Shown: piece by piece, positions 30,576-39,900 of the stretch | Layout of the letters: each line of letters begins with the position of its first letter | How positions within the stretch are numbered: the stretch's first letter is position 1 | NCBI RefSeq assembly: GCF_040957575.1 | Contig: NZ_CP162601.1 | Location: 2,943,949-3,007,948, forward strand | Length of the DNA stretch: 64,000 nucleotides | Direction: 5' to 3' | Source of the DNA: Vibrio sp. HB236076 | GTDB lineage: Bacteria > Pseudomonadota > Gammaproteobacteria > Enterobacterales > Vibrionaceae | Notes under the pieces: model-generated | The model's database searches: none | What the model saw: only the letters and a program-made list of their open reading frames with translations | What the model was told of the DNA's origin: nothing | Made by a program: the position numbers and the translations under genes

Positions 30576-31367
30576 TTAATCCATGCTTTCAAGGTAGCTC
30601 AATAAGGCGCGCTTTAGTTGCGCCCGCGACGCTGACACCTCCAGTACCAATGGCGGAAAAGTCTCACTGCGATTGAGTACCGAAGCCAACATACCTCGTA
30701 AGCCATCGCGATGCCGATCAATCGCCATCCACAACGTCATTGTCTGGTCATTGCGGTGTATCGCGACTTCAAGCTCACGCCACACCCCGTGAAAAGGCCC
30801 ATCGACCGGGACAAATTCAAACTCTTCAACAAAAGGGGCCGCCAACCCGTCAACCGCTTCACATTCGACTTGCCGGATCCGAAAGCCTTGCTCTTCAAAC
30901 AAAGAAAGCACGTCGTCTAAAACCGGGTCCGGGCGCACAGTAATCGATGCTTTGTTGGTCGGGTCAACGGCGTAGGCAATATCCAAAGAGGTATCTAACC
31001 AAACTTTGGCATCGGACAAGGTGACAGGGGTTTCCCAAGGCAATGACAAGGTCAGTGAAAAGACTTTTTCTTCGCCGCTAGCCACTGAGAATGATTCGGG
31101 TAAATGACTTTCAGCTAAGGTATAAGTGACCGCTTCGCGCTTGCCGACCTTAGACCCTGGATCATCTCGGTTAGGATCGATATCTTGCCAGTACTGACAA
31201 CACAAACGAATAGACAATTGTTCTATCACTTGTTCCGTCGCCCCACCGTAAACATGCGCTTGGATATCCACACTTTGCCCCGGATAAAGTGCTGATTGTT
31301 TAATGCTGACATCCACTTTCGTCGCCCCAATTCCCAGGCTGGCCAAGGTTTTTTTCCACAATGACAT
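30576..31367 (-). CDS. Spo0M-like (sporulation-control) family protein
   Basis: A 263-residue protein matching the Spo0M family, which adopts an arrestin-like beta-sandwich. Characteristic features are SLWKKTLASLGIGATKVD at the N-terminus and the segment VYGGATEQVIEQLSIRL. In Bacillus, Spo0M affects sporulation control, but vibrios do not sporulate, so the role here is unknown. No signal peptide is seen. Two GATC-free AT-rich stretches lie upstream (31380-31560). Confidence 0.85.
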   Translation of the reverse strand: MSLWKKTLASLGIGATKVDVSIKQSALYPGQSVDIQAHVYGGATEQVIEQLSIRLCCQYWQDIDPNRDDPGSKVGKREAVTYTLAESHLPESFSVASGEEKVFSLTLSLPWETPVTLSDAKVWLDTSLDIAYAVDPTNKASITVRPDPVLDDVLSLFEEQGFRIRQVECEAVDGLAAPFVEEFEFVPVDGPFHGVWRELEVAIHRNDQTMTLWMAIDRHRDGLRGMLASVLNRSETFPPLVLEVSASRAQLKRALLSYLESMD

Positions 31368-31659
31368 ATTGCCTCCTATCCTTCATCTGACGACACCGAT
31401 ATGAATAGATCAATGCGTAGTTCCACTCTACTGTATTGTTTGAAAATTATGCAAAAAACATGTCATAACTTTGATTGACTTATCGATTTTATTATTCAAC
31501 GGTGATAATATGAATTGAACATCGTTTATACGATGAGCAATCCTGAGGCAATGTTTCGGAATGGTGATTCAACCAATAGAGTCAGAGTGTAAGCTCGGGC
31601 TCCAAATTGCTTCAGGGACATTGTTAGGCAATGGATTTGCCACACAATTAGGTAACATA

Positions 31660-31833
31660 ATGCGACCGACTACTGTCAGGTGCTCACACACCAATCGCAG
31701 TGCGACACGTCGCCGTTCTGGCTTTGCCAAAGCGCCGACTAAGCACCAATCCGCTGCTGTCAACAAAATGATGACGGAGAGAACGATTAAAGCTCACTCT
31801 GATATTATCAATAACGTTGTGCACGCCGCGTAA
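31660..31833 (+). CDS. Candidate small basic protein, unrecognised
   Basis: A 57-residue frame starting MRPTTVRCSHTNRSATRRR, strongly basic in the first half and ending in a likely amphipathic helix (ERTIKAHSDIINNVVHAA). AGGT lies upstream of the ATG at 31660; the longer frame from 31561 lacks a well-spaced ribosome site. An intrinsic terminator follows the stop directly, and a CATCG-TTTATA-CGATG hairpin lies near 31520 in the leader. That arrangement supports a real transcript, which might be a small protein gene or an RNA with an incidental frame. Not matched to a family I know. Confidence 0.5.
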   Translation: MRPTTVRCSHTNRSATRRRSGFAKAPTKHQSAAVNKMMTERTIKAHSDIINNVVHAA

Positions 31834-31864
31834 AAAACGCGCAGTGAAAGCTGCGCTTTTTTAA
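31831..31864 (+). terminator. Terminator after the small 31660 gene
   Basis: GCGCAG-TGAAAG-CTGCGC stem followed by six T. It starts within a few bases of the small gene's stop and shows that a transcript ends here before yihD. Confidence 0.88.
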
Positions 31865-31942
31865 TCTACATCAATCCCTCTCTCCTTCCTTTTTGCTAGC
31901 GTTGGTATTTTGAATCCATCCGAAAGAAAAAGGGAAATCGCT

Positions 31943-32206
31943 ATGAGCTGCCATCGCATTGATGAATTGCTGTCTCTATTAAACACGCACTGGCAACAAT
32001 CGCCGGATTTGAGCTTATGTGATTGCCTGCTTGAGATCGCCACACAATTAGCACTTCCAGAAGGTTTGGCCGAATTGACCGATGACATGCTGATCTACCA
32101 TTTAAAAATGCAGCAACAAGGAGAAAACGCGCCGATCCCAGGTATGCAAAAAGATTGCGAAAGCGACTTTAAACAAGCGTTACTCAAAGCGCGGGGCATT
32201 GAATAA
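31943..32206 (+). CDS. yihD: YihD family protein
   Basis: An 87-residue acidic protein matching E. coli YihD, with the conserved LTDDMLIYHLKMQ and GMQKDCESDFKQALLKARG segments. The frame opens at 31910 but the ATG at 31943 fits the family start (MSCHRIDELL) and has AAGGGA upstream. The function is unknown. As in E. coli it lies immediately before srkA and dsbA. Confidence 0.9.
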   Translation: MSCHRIDELLSLLNTHWQQSPDLSLCDCLLEIATQLALPEGLAELTDDMLIYHLKMQQQGENAPIPGMQKDCESDFKQALLKARGIE

Positions 32207-32312
32207 CCAATAAGATTGGCCATGACTATCGCTAGTTTCCAACCCTATAACGTGTTTATACTGTGTAATAACCTATATTTTGGTCTGATGCAGCAATGCG
32301 TTAGTAGGGACA

Positions 32313-33299
32313 ATGACACAACCGCAATTCAATTTTTCTGGGCTCACACCAGATATTATCTGGCAAGCCATGGCAGAAATCGGGATCAGAGCCGAATCCG
32401 GCCTACTGGCCCTCAACAGTTATGAAAATCGCGTATATCAATTTACTGACGAAGAAAAGCAGCGCTATGTGGTCAAGTTTTATCGCCCGCAGCGCTGGAA
32501 CAAAGCGCAAATTCTCGAAGAACATCAATTTTGTTTAGCCCTGCAACAGAGCGATATCCCAGTGATCGCCCCTTTGGTCATTAACGGCCACAGTTTACAC
32601 GATCACCAAGGTTTTTTATTTGCCCTGTACCCCAGTGTTGGGGGGCGCAATTTCGAAGTCGACAACGACGACCAACTCGAAAGTGTCGGCCACTACCTTG
32701 GCCAGATTCACCAAATTGGACCGACTAGCCATTTTGCTCATCGCCGCTCCTTGTGCGATCTCAGTAGCATTGACTCCCCCATCGAAATCATTGGCAATTG
32801 TGAGTTAATTCCTTCCTCACTACGCGGGCAGATCATCCAAACCATGGAGAAACTGCTCTGCGAAATCACCCCCTCACTGAATCAACCATTTACTACAAGA
32901 CGCTTACATGGCGATTGCCACCCAAGTAATATTTTATGGCGTGATGGACCTGTGTTTGTCGACTTTGATGATATTGTCAACGGTCCGGCCATCCAAGATA
33001 TTTGGATGCTGCTCAATGGCGAACAAAACGACAAACGAATGCAATTAGATATCTTGCTTGAATCCTATCAGAGTTTTTGCCATTTTGACGTCAATGAGTT
33101 GAAACTTATTGAGCCTTTGCGCGGTCTACGTATGTTGAACTATATGGCATGGATAGCAAAACGATGGCAAGACCCTGCTTTTCCCAACGCCTTTCCATGG
33201 TTTCAACAAGCGCCTTATTGGCAAAATCAAATCAATACATTAGAAGAACAAATTCGCACTATTCAGCAACCGCCGCTCACTTTATTCTCACAATGGTGA
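32313..33299 (+). CDS. srkA: Stress response kinase SrkA (RdoA)
   Basis: A 328-residue Ser/Thr protein kinase of the aminoglycoside-phosphotransferase fold. Visible motifs are the ATP-lysine segment [11 protein letters not shown], the catalytic loop [12 protein letters not shown] with its aspartate and asparagine, and the metal-binding VDFDD. In E. coli the protein is part of the Cpx envelope-stress response and protects against toxin-linked cell death. It is upstream of dsbA, 29 bases apart, as in E. coli. Confidence 0.95.
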   Translation: MTQPQFNFSGLTPDIIWQAMAEIGIRAESGLLALNSYENRVYQFTDEEKQRYVVKFYRPQRWNKAQILEEHQFCLALQQSDIPVIAPLVINGHSLHDHQGFLFALYPSVGGRNFEVDNDDQLESVGHYLGQIHQIGPTSHFAHRRSLCDLSSIDSPIEIIGNCELIPSSLRGQIIQTMEKLLCEITPSLNQPFTTRRLHGDCHPSNILWRDGPVFVDFDDIVNGPAIQDIWMLLNGEQNDKRMQLDILLESYQSFCHFDVNELKLIEPLRGLRMLNYMAWIAKRWQDPAFPNAFPWFQQAPYWQNQINTLEEQIRTIQQPPLTLFSQW

Positions 33300-33328
33300 T
33301 GGCTCTGTTTTTTAAATTGGAGAGAAAT

Positions 33329-33928
33329 ATGAAGAAGTTTTTTGCCCTGTTAGTCGCTGCTTGTTTAAGCCTGTCAGCTCACGCTGCAGACTATAAAGAA
33401 GGCGAGCAATACAAAGAGCTCGCGACAGAAAAATCCAAAAGCCCGCAAGTCACGGAGTTTTTCTCATTTTACTGCCCGCACTGCTACAATTTCGAACCTG
33501 TGATTGAAAAGCTCAAAGAGCACTTACCTGACAACGTTGAGTTTCAAAAAAACCACGTCGACTTTATGGGCGGTGATATGGGCCTCTCGATGAGTAAAGC
33601 CTACGCCACTATGGTGGTGATGAACATCGAAGATAAAATGATCCCGGTGATGTTCAATCAAATTCACCAATTGCGCCAAGCGCCGAAAAACGAAGCGGAA
33701 TTAAAGCAAATCTTTACTGACCACGGCATTGATGGCAAAACCTTTGATGCGGAATACAACAGCTTCGCTGTCGACTCAATGGCGCGACGCTTTAGCAAAT
33801 CATTTAAAGACCACGGTTTGACCGGTGTGCCTTCTGTTGTCGTCAACAACAAGTATTTAGTGGTTGCTCAAGGTATTAAAACCATGGACGAGTACTACGA
33901 CTTAGTCGATTATTTATTGAAAAAGTAA
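33329..33928 (+). CDS. dsbA: Thiol:disulfide interchange protein DsbA
   Basis: A 199-residue periplasmic oxidoreductase that introduces disulfides into exported proteins. A signal peptide covers about the first 19 residues, cleaved before ADYKEG. The active site is Cys49-Pro-His-Cys52 (FYCPHCYN), and the cis-proline loop is TGVPSVVV around Pro168. The frame extends upstream to 33149 inside srkA, but GGAGAG before the ATG at 33329 and the signal peptide fix the start. Confidence 0.98.
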   Translation: MKKFFALLVAACLSLSAHAADYKEGEQYKELATEKSKSPQVTEFFSFYCPHCYNFEPVIEKLKEHLPDNVEFQKNHVDFMGGDMGLSMSKAYATMVVMNIEDKMIPVMFNQIHQLRQAPKNEAELKQIFTDHGIDGKTFDAEYNSFAVDSMARRFSKSFKDHGLTGVPSVVVNNKYLVVAQGIKTMDEYYDLVDYLLKK

Positions 33929-33950
33929 TCGACCGCATCGTATTCCAACC

Positions 33951-33982
33951 GATAAAAAACTCACTGCGGTGAGTTTTTTATC
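33951..33982. terminator. Bidirectional terminator between dsbA and yihG
   Basis: GATAAAAAACTCAC (33951-33964) is the perfect complement of GTGAGTTTTTTATC (33969-33982), with a four-base loop. It can stop transcription in both directions and includes the last codons and stop of yihG. Confidence 0.9.
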
Positions 33983-34887
33983 GCCTCACAGTCGGTACTA
34001 CACGCGACATGTTGATCGTTATATACCCTATCTAAGTGCTCGTCCTTGTCTTGCCACACTTGATGTAACCAAGCCTGAAAGTGGCGTTTAAATTGTTTAT
34101 CTGTGAAATAATTGCCCTGAATGGGGTCAACACTGCGCACCTGAACATCCACCACAATGCGTGTCATCTTGCCCATTAACAAATCTCGAAAGGGGGTATC
34201 ACGATTGTCTGGGTAAGCGAGTGTAACGTCTATCACTGCGTTAAATTGTTCACCCATCGTCGACATCGCGTACCCAATACCGCCTGATTTAGGCGCCAGT
34301 ACATGACGATAAGGCGATTGACTGCTGATGCGTTTTTGAGGCGTATAACGAGTCCCTTCCACATAGTTTACCACCGTGGTCGGGTGATGGCGAAACTGCA
34401 AACAGGCGCGGCGAGTCGCCTCGAGATCTTGGCCTTTCTTCTCCGGGTGTCGCAATAAATAGGCTCTGGAATAACGGCGCATAAAAGGCATGTTTAACGC
34501 CCAGCAAGCCATACCAACAAAAGGAACATAACGCAGTTGTTGTTTTAAAAAAAACTTCGGCATGGGAATTTGATTTCTAAACACGCAGCACAACACTACA
34601 ATGTCTGTCCAACTCAAGTGGTTACAAATCAACAAATACCACGCTCTTTTACTCAATCCTTCTGGGCAATTTAACTGCCAATCCACACGATTGCTCAAGG
34701 CCAAAACACCGTGGTTCACCGTGGCCCAGCACCACATCCACCCGTCGGCCAGCCGCGTCATCAAACCACGCCATGCCGGTATCGGTAAGGCGAACTTTAA
34801 AACGGCCACCAAACAAATGAGCAAAGAAAACACCGCCGTGTTGGCGATCACCAGTACCGCGTTGAACAACAAAATAAAGTAGGACAT
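33961..34887 (-). CDS. yihG: YihG-type lysophospholipid acyltransferase
   Basis: A 308-residue PlsC-family inner-membrane enzyme expected to transfer an acyl chain to lysophosphatidic acid. Motif I NHLSWTD (HX4D) and motif III VEGTRYTPQKR (EGTR) are present, with membrane segments at the N-terminus. The frame opens at a TTG at 34920 right behind a TATAAT, so I choose the in-frame ATG at 34887 (MSYFILLFN), which would otherwise lack a leader. In E. coli YihG is likewise next to dsbA and affects fatty-acid composition of phospholipids. Confidence 0.88.
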   Translation of the reverse strand: MSYFILLFNAVLVIANTAVFSLLICLVAVLKFALPIPAWRGLMTRLADGWMWCWATVNHGVLALSNRVDWQLNCPEGLSKRAWYLLICNHLSWTDIVVLCCVFRNQIPMPKFFLKQQLRYVPFVGMACWALNMPFMRRYSRAYLLRHPEKKGQDLEATRRACLQFRHHPTTVVNYVEGTRYTPQKRISSQSPYRHVLAPKSGGIGYAMSTMGEQFNAVIDVTLAYPDNRDTPFRDLLMGKMTRIVVDVQVRSVDPIQGNYFTDKQFKRHFQAWLHQVWQDKDEHLDRVYNDQHVACSTDCEAIKNSPQ

Positions 34888-35037
34888 AAATAAACATCTT
34901 GGCGCGAGAAAGAAGCGCAATATTATACAAAGTCACTCACGCTTTCATAGCCCAGACGCTATGGTCGGCTCTGTTGCCATTTTTCTCTTCATGTCTAATA
35001 CAAGTAAGGCAACCATCGCAAAAAACAGCAGTATTCA

Positions 35038-36564
35038 TTAAGGCCAAACCGTTTGCTCCGTTAATTGCTTCATCAAACGATCCATCGAGCGATAGCCGAG
35101 TGCTTCACACAGGTGCGTTCGGCTAATTTGCTCTTCGCCATTGAGATCGGAGATGGTGCGAGCCACTTTAATAATGCGATGATAAGCGCGAATGGACAGC
35201 CCTAACTGATGCAAAGCTTGTTCTAAAAACTCGGCATCTTGTTTGACTAATGGGCAGTACTGCTCAATTTCTCGCGTATTGAGACGGCTGTTGATCTTAC
35301 CACAGCGCGCCAACATCGTTGCTCTGGCTTGATTGACGCGCTCTTTTACGACCGAGGTTGCCTCACCCCGGTCACCGCCTTCAGCCAATGTGCCTTTGGG
35401 GAGCGATGGAATTTCTAGCGACATATCAAAGCGATCGAGCAAAGGACCAGACAAACGCCCCAGGTAGCGCAAAATGCTTTGAGGGTTGGCTCTGGCTTGC
35501 TCTCCTTCATAATACCCCGTCGGGCTGGGGTTGAGCGCACCAATCAATTGAAAGCGAGCCGGAAAGCGGGTTTTTCCTTGTACACGAGAAATCACAATTT
35601 CTCCGGACTCTAACGGTTCGCGAAGTGAGTCCAGTACTTTACGCTCAAACTCCGGCATCTCATCGAGAAACAAAATGCCATTGTGAGAGAGTGAAATCTC
35701 ACCTGGGCGAGGAATACTGCCGCCCCCGACTAACGCCGCCATTGAGCTCGAGTGATGAGGCGAGCGAAATGGCCTGGTTTTCCAATTGCCACTGTGGATA
35801 TCATTGCCCACCAGCGAGGCCACAGCCGCCGTTTCCATCGCCTCTTCGTCTCCCATTTCCGGCAGTAAATCGCACAAGCGACTAGCCAACATGGTTTTCC
35901 CGGTACCAGGCGGGCCGAGAAACAATAAATTGTGCCCGCCCGCCGCGGCAATTTCCAATGCTCGCTTACCTTGCTGCTGGCCGATGATGTCTTGTAAATC
36001 GCGCTCTTCAGCCGTCTCCTTAACGACCTTGAGTACCGGTTTTAAGACCAAGGGCTTTTCACTTGATAAATGAGCGCACACCGCCAATAAACTCGATGCA
36101 GAACGATGATCGGCATCCACCAAGCCCGCCTCACCGGAATTACTGTCTGGGACGATTAATTGTCGCGCCGCGGCTTTGGCGGCTAAGGCGGCGGGCAATA
36201 CCCCTTTGACCGTGCGCAAATGGCCAGAAAGCGCTAACTCTCCTAAAAACTCGTACTGAGATAAGGTTTCATGTGGAACTTGATCGGAGGCAGCCAAAAT
36301 CCCCAAGGCAATTGGTAAATCAAAACGCCCGCCCTCTTTGGGTAAATCCGCTGGTGCCAAATTGACGGTAATCCTCTTGCTAGGAAACTCAAATTGCGAA
36401 TTGATGATCGCACTTCTCACTCGATCTTTGGCTTCTTTGACCGTGGTCTCTGGCAAGCCGACTAAAGCGAAACCCGGCATGCCATTACTGATATGCACTT
36501 CTATTGAAATCAATGGTGCTTCAACTCCGACAATCGCTCGGCTGTAAACTATCGACAATCCCAT
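35038..36564 (-). CDS. comM: ComM/YifB AAA+ ATPase (Mg-chelatase-like)
   Basis: A 508-residue protein with an N-terminal Lon-like ChlI domain (about 1-170), an AAA+ core with Walker A GPPGTGKTM and Walker B ILFLDEMPEF, and the C-terminal Mg-chelatase-like domain. In Vibrio cholerae ComM is a hexameric helicase that promotes branch migration during natural transformation. Together with dprA nearby this fits a transformation-capable lineage. AGGGG lies upstream of the ATG at 36564. It stands alone and is divergent from the ilv operon. Confidence 0.95.
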   Translation of the reverse strand: MGLSIVYSRAIVGVEAPLISIEVHISNGMPGFALVGLPETTVKEAKDRVRSAIINSQFEFPSKRITVNLAPADLPKEGGRFDLPIALGILAASDQVPHETLSQYEFLGELALSGHLRTVKGVLPAALAAKAAARQLIVPDSNSGEAGLVDADHRSASSLLAVCAHLSSEKPLVLKPVLKVVKETAEERDLQDIIGQQQGKRALEIAAAGGHNLLFLGPPGTGKTMLASRLCDLLPEMGDEEAMETAAVASLVGNDIHSGNWKTRPFRSPHHSSSMAALVGGGSIPRPGEISLSHNGILFLDEMPEFERKVLDSLREPLESGEIVISRVQGKTRFPARFQLIGALNPSPTGYYEGEQARANPQSILRYLGRLSGPLLDRFDMSLEIPSLPKGTLAEGGDRGEATSVVKERVNQARATMLARCGKINSRLNTREIEQYCPLVKQDAEFLEQALHQLGLSIRAYHRIIKVARTISDLNGEEQISRTHLCEALGYRSMDRLMKQLTEQTVWP

Positions 36565-36739
36565 TCCATTACCCCTTTCAATAAGTCACTGGTTTTTATC
36601 CACCTTAGTTATTTACCGTATTTTTAATGATAAGAAAGATGAAAAAAGAATGAGTTTTCACTTGTCAGTTAACAGTTTTTTATGATAACACTAAGGGTGC
36701 AAACACTTTCTTAGTAAAAAAATAGAAAATAAGTAACAA

Positions 36740-36829
36740 ATGAACCCAATTGCCCTAATTAACTCACTGGTACTCCTGATTGTCGTGGTCATTATTGGCA
36801 CCGCGCGGGGTCTTATGGGCGATAAGTAA
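36740..36829 (+). CDS. ilvL: ilv operon leader peptide IlvL
   Basis: A 29-codon frame (MNPIALINSLVLLIVVVII... GDK) packed with codons for isoleucine, leucine and valine, the three amino acids whose tRNA charging controls the operon. It lies about 160 bases before ilvG and just before a terminator hairpin. Ribosome stalling at these codons when the amino acids are scarce is the known attenuation mechanism for ilvGMEDA. It is too short for standard gene calls. Confidence 0.93.
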   Translation: MNPIALINSLVLLIVVVIIGTARGLMGDK

Positions 36830-36843
36830 ACATAAGAATTTCT

Positions 36844-36877
36844 AAACCCCCGCACTGAAAAGTCCGGGGGTTTTTTT
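36844..36877 (+). terminator. ilv attenuator
   Basis: AAACCCCCG (36844-36852) and CGGGGGTTT (36865-36873) form a 9-bp stem followed by a run of T. It lies 15 bases after the IlvL stop. Alternative pairing with the leader would form the antiterminator, which I did not fold. Confidence 0.93.
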
Positions 36878-36986
36878 ACAACTGAAAAATTGGGTCTCAA
36901 AAAGGCCATAATAAAAATGACAGGAAGAATGGGAGCGCACACCATGTGCCAAACAAACACAACCACACCACAGACGGGAGTAAGCA

Positions 36987-38633
36987 ATGACAGGTGCTGA
37001 ATTAGTTGTATCCGCCTTAAAACAACAAGGCATTGAAACCGTCTTTGGTTATCCAGGCGGGGCGATCATGCCCATATACGATGCCCTTTACGACGGCGGA
37101 GTCGAACATATCCTCTGTCGCCATGAGCAAGGTGCCGCCATGGCCGCCATCGGTATGGCCAGAGCCACTCAAGATGTCGCCGTCTGCATGGCCACCTCAG
37201 GGCCAGGAGCCACTAACTTGGTGACCGGCCTTGCTGATGCCTTCCTCGACTCCATCCCGGTCGTCGCGATCACCGGCCAGGTTGCCAGCTCTCACATCGG
37301 CACCGACGCCTTCCAAGAAATGGATGTGATTGGTATGTCATTAGCGTGTACCAAACACAGCTACCTTGTGACCGACATCGAAGAGTTAGCGCCAACCTTA
37401 GCCGAAGCCTTTGAAGTCGCTAAAACCGGACGCCCAGGCCCTGTTATTGTCGATATAGCAAAAGATGTCCAACTTGGCCAAGCCCCGACTAGCGAACTTC
37501 CCCCTGTTACCATCCCCGCTCTCCCTTCTGTTGATAACGATGCCGTTGTAAAAGCACAGACTCTACTCTCTGAAGCCAAACGCCCTGTTTTTTACGTCGG
37601 TGGCGGTGTTCAACTCGCCAAAGCCACGCAATGTGTACGAGAGTTTTTACGACTTAACCCTATGCCAGTCGTCAGCACTCTTAAAGGCTTAGGTACCATA
37701 GAGCGTCACGACCCTCATTACTTAGGTATGCTCGGGATGCACGGCACGAAAGCGGCGAACCTTGTGGTACAAGAATCGGACCTGCTCGTTGTAGTGGGCG
37801 CCCGTTTCGATGACCGAGTCACCGGCAAACTCGACACGTTTGCACCTAACGCCAAAGTCATCCACGTTGACATTGATGCCGCGGAGCTCAACAAACTGCG
37901 TCACGCGAATGCCCCATTGCGCGGCGAGATTACCGACATTTTGCCTCGCCTTGAGCTCACTCAAGACATCACGCCATGGCTACACCACAGCGAAAGCTTG
38001 CGCAGCGGCTTTAAGTGGCGCTACGACCACCCTGGTGATTTAATTTATGCGCCACTATTGCTCAAGCAATTATCGGACATGATGCCTGATTCCAGCATGG
38101 TATCGACCGACGTGGGTCAGCATCAAATGTGGGCGGCGCAACACATTCAACCTCGCGAACCACAAAATTTCATTACCTCGGCAGGCTTGGGCACCATGGG
38201 CTTTGGCTTACCGGCAGCCATGGGAGCGGCGGTTGCGCGCCCAGACGATCAATCGATCCTCATTACGGGCGATGGCTCGTTTATGATGAACATACAAGAA
38301 CTGGGCACGTTAAAGCGCCGCCAAATCCCAGTTAAAATCGTACTACTCAACAACCAGCGCTTGGGCATGGTACGTCAGTGGCAATCACTCTTTTTCGACG
38401 GTCGCCACAGTGAAACTATCCTGGATGATAACCCGGACTTCATCACCCTTGCCAAAGCGTTTGATATACCAGGAAAAACCATCACCACCAAAGAAGAAGT
38501 TGTACCCGCATTGCAAGAAATGCTCGCGAGTAAAACCTCTTATTTATTGCATGTTCTTATCGACGAAGAAGAAAATGTTTGGCCACTTGTTCCACCAGGT
38601 GCCTCAAACAGTGATATGTTAGAGAATACCTAG
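36987..38633 (+). CDS. ilvG: Acetolactate synthase II large subunit IlvG
   Basis: A full-length 548-residue thiamin-diphosphate enzyme that makes acetolactate or acetohydroxybutyrate for valine, leucine and isoleucine. Visible: the catalytic glutamate region [11 protein letters not shown], the FAD/substrate segment around [11 protein letters not shown], and the ThDP motif GDGSFMMN ending in [12 protein letters not shown]. Unlike E. coli K-12, no frameshift interrupts the frame. It heads the structural genes ilvGMEDA. Confidence 0.98.
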   Translation: MTGAELVVSALKQQGIETVFGYPGGAIMPIYDALYDGGVEHILCRHEQGAAMAAIGMARATQDVAVCMATSGPGATNLVTGLADAFLDSIPVVAITGQVASSHIGTDAFQEMDVIGMSLACTKHSYLVTDIEELAPTLAEAFEVAKTGRPGPVIVDIAKDVQLGQAPTSELPPVTIPALPSVDNDAVVKAQTLLSEAKRPVFYVGGGVQLAKATQCVREFLRLNPMPVVSTLKGLGTIERHDPHYLGMLGMHGTKAANLVVQESDLLVVVGARFDDRVTGKLDTFAPNAKVIHVDIDAAELNKLRHANAPLRGEITDILPRLELTQDITPWLHHSESLRSGFKWRYDHPGDLIYAPLLLKQLSDMMPDSSMVSTDVGQHQMWAAQHIQPREPQNFITSAGLGTMGFGLPAAMGAAVARPDDQSILITGDGSFMMNIQELGTLKRRQIPVKIVLLNNQRLGMVRQWQSLFFDGRHSETILDDNPDFITLAKAFDIPGKTITTKEEVVPALQEMLASKTSYLLHVLIDEEENVWPLVPPGASNSDMLENT

Positions 38634-38647
38634 GAGACGAATGAGCC

Positions 38648-38932
38648 ATGGAACGTTATTTATTAGACATCAAAGCTGACGACAAACCGGTTTTACTTGA
38701 ACGCGTATTGCGAGTCACTCGCCACCGCGGCTTTATTATCAAGCAAGTTGCGGCGACGCAAAACCACGCGAGCCACGTCGCCAGTGTGGAAATCATTGTC
38801 GACAGTGATCGCCCTATTTCATTTTTGGTCAATCAGATCGAAAAACTTTGGGACATCAAAACCGTGGAAGTGATCAAAATCCCTAACGATCAACTTCCCA
38901 ATAATAATTTACAAAAACAAGTAAGTGCATAG
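38648..38932 (+). CDS. ilvM: Acetolactate synthase II small subunit IlvM
   Basis: A 94-residue ACT-domain protein that activates and stabilises IlvG; the isozyme II small subunit is short and lacks strong valine feedback. The ACT core RVLRVTRHRGFIIKQV and VEIIVDSDRP is clear. It starts 15 bases after ilvG and ends 13 bases before ilvE. Confidence 0.93.
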   Translation: MERYLLDIKADDKPVLLERVLRVTRHRGFIIKQVAATQNHASHVASVEIIVDSDRPISFLVNQIEKLWDIKTVEVIKIPNDQLPNNNLQKQVSA

Positions 38933-38945
38933 GAAGGCAACAACA

Positions 38946-39887
38946 ATGGCAAACACAACTGCAGACTACATTTGGTTCAACGGCGAGCTCAAACCTTGGG
39001 CCGAGGCCAATGTCCACGTTTTGACACACGCTATGCACTACGGGACCTCCGTCTTTGAAGGCGTTCGTTGTTACAACACCCCAAAAGGACCGATTGTCTT
39101 TCGCCACCAAGAACACGCCGAGCGTTTAATTAACTCAGCGAAAATCTACCGCTTCCCCATTCCCTACAGCGCTGAGGAAATCATGGAAGCAACGCGCGAA
39201 ACCCTGCGCCAAAACAAACTCAACGACGCCTACATTCGCCCCTTGGCGTTTGTCGGCAATGTCGGCCTTGGGGTCTGTCCACCAGCCGATACTGAGATGG
39301 ACTTAATCATTGCAGCATTTCCTTGGGGAGCGTACCTCGGTGAAGAAGCACTGAAAAACGGTGTTGATGCAATGATTTCAAGCTGGAATCGCCTAGCGCC
39401 AAACACCATTCCAACAGGCGCCAAAGCAGGCGGTAACTACCTGTCTTCACTACTGATTGGTGGTGAAGCCCGTCGTCATGGCTACGATGAAGGGATTGCA
39501 CTCAGTGTCGATGGTTACCTGTCTGAAGGTGCAGGTGAAAACATTTTCGTTATCAAAGATGGCGTCATTTTAACCCCGCCAACCACCAGCGCCATTTTGC
39601 CAGGTATTACCCGTGATTCGATTATGACTTTAGCCCGTGACAAAGGGTACCAAGTACAAGAGGCGAACATTGCACGTGAATCACTCTACCTCGCTGACGA
39701 GATCTTTATGACCGGAACCGCAGCTGAAATTGTGCCGGTGCGATCTGTTGACAGAATTGAAGTGGGCAACGGTGCTCGCGGCCCGATTACTGAAGATTTA
39801 CAAACAGCCTACTTTGGCTTATTTAACGGCACCACCGAAGATAAATGGGGCTGGTTAGATTACGTTTACCCAGAGAATGAGAAGTAA
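38946..39887 (+). CDS. ilvE: Branched-chain amino-acid aminotransferase IlvE
   Basis: A 313-residue PLP enzyme (class IV) that makes the last transamination in isoleucine, leucine and valine synthesis. Motifs: [25 protein letters not shown] with the PLP-lysine in [20 protein letters not shown] region, and [10 protein letters not shown]. The frame opens at 38925, but AGGAAGG before the ATG at 38946 and the family start [10 protein letters not shown] decide the start. Confidence 0.97.
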   Translation: MANTTADYIWFNGELKPWAEANVHVLTHAMHYGTSVFEGVRCYNTPKGPIVFRHQEHAERLINSAKIYRFPIPYSAEEIMEATRETLRQNKLNDAYIRPLAFVGNVGLGVCPPADTEMDLIIAAFPWGAYLGEEALKNGVDAMISSWNRLAPNTIPTGAKAGGNYLSSLLIGGEARRHGYDEGIALSVDGYLSEGAGENIFVIKDGVILTPPTTSAILPGITRDSIMTLARDKGYQVQEANIARESLYLADEIFMTGTAAEIVPVRSVDRIEVGNGARGPITEDLQTAYFGLFNGTTEDKWGWLDYVYPENEK

Positions 39888-39900
39888 GGAGTCATCTCAA

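Noticed and set aside
33149..33328. N-terminal extension of DsbA by 60 residues
   Set aside because: The extension is out of frame with and inside srkA, and the signal peptide plus GGAGAG place the start at 33329.
36987..38633. Frameshifted ilvG as in E. coli K-12
   Set aside because: The frame is continuous for 548 codons with all cofactor motifs.
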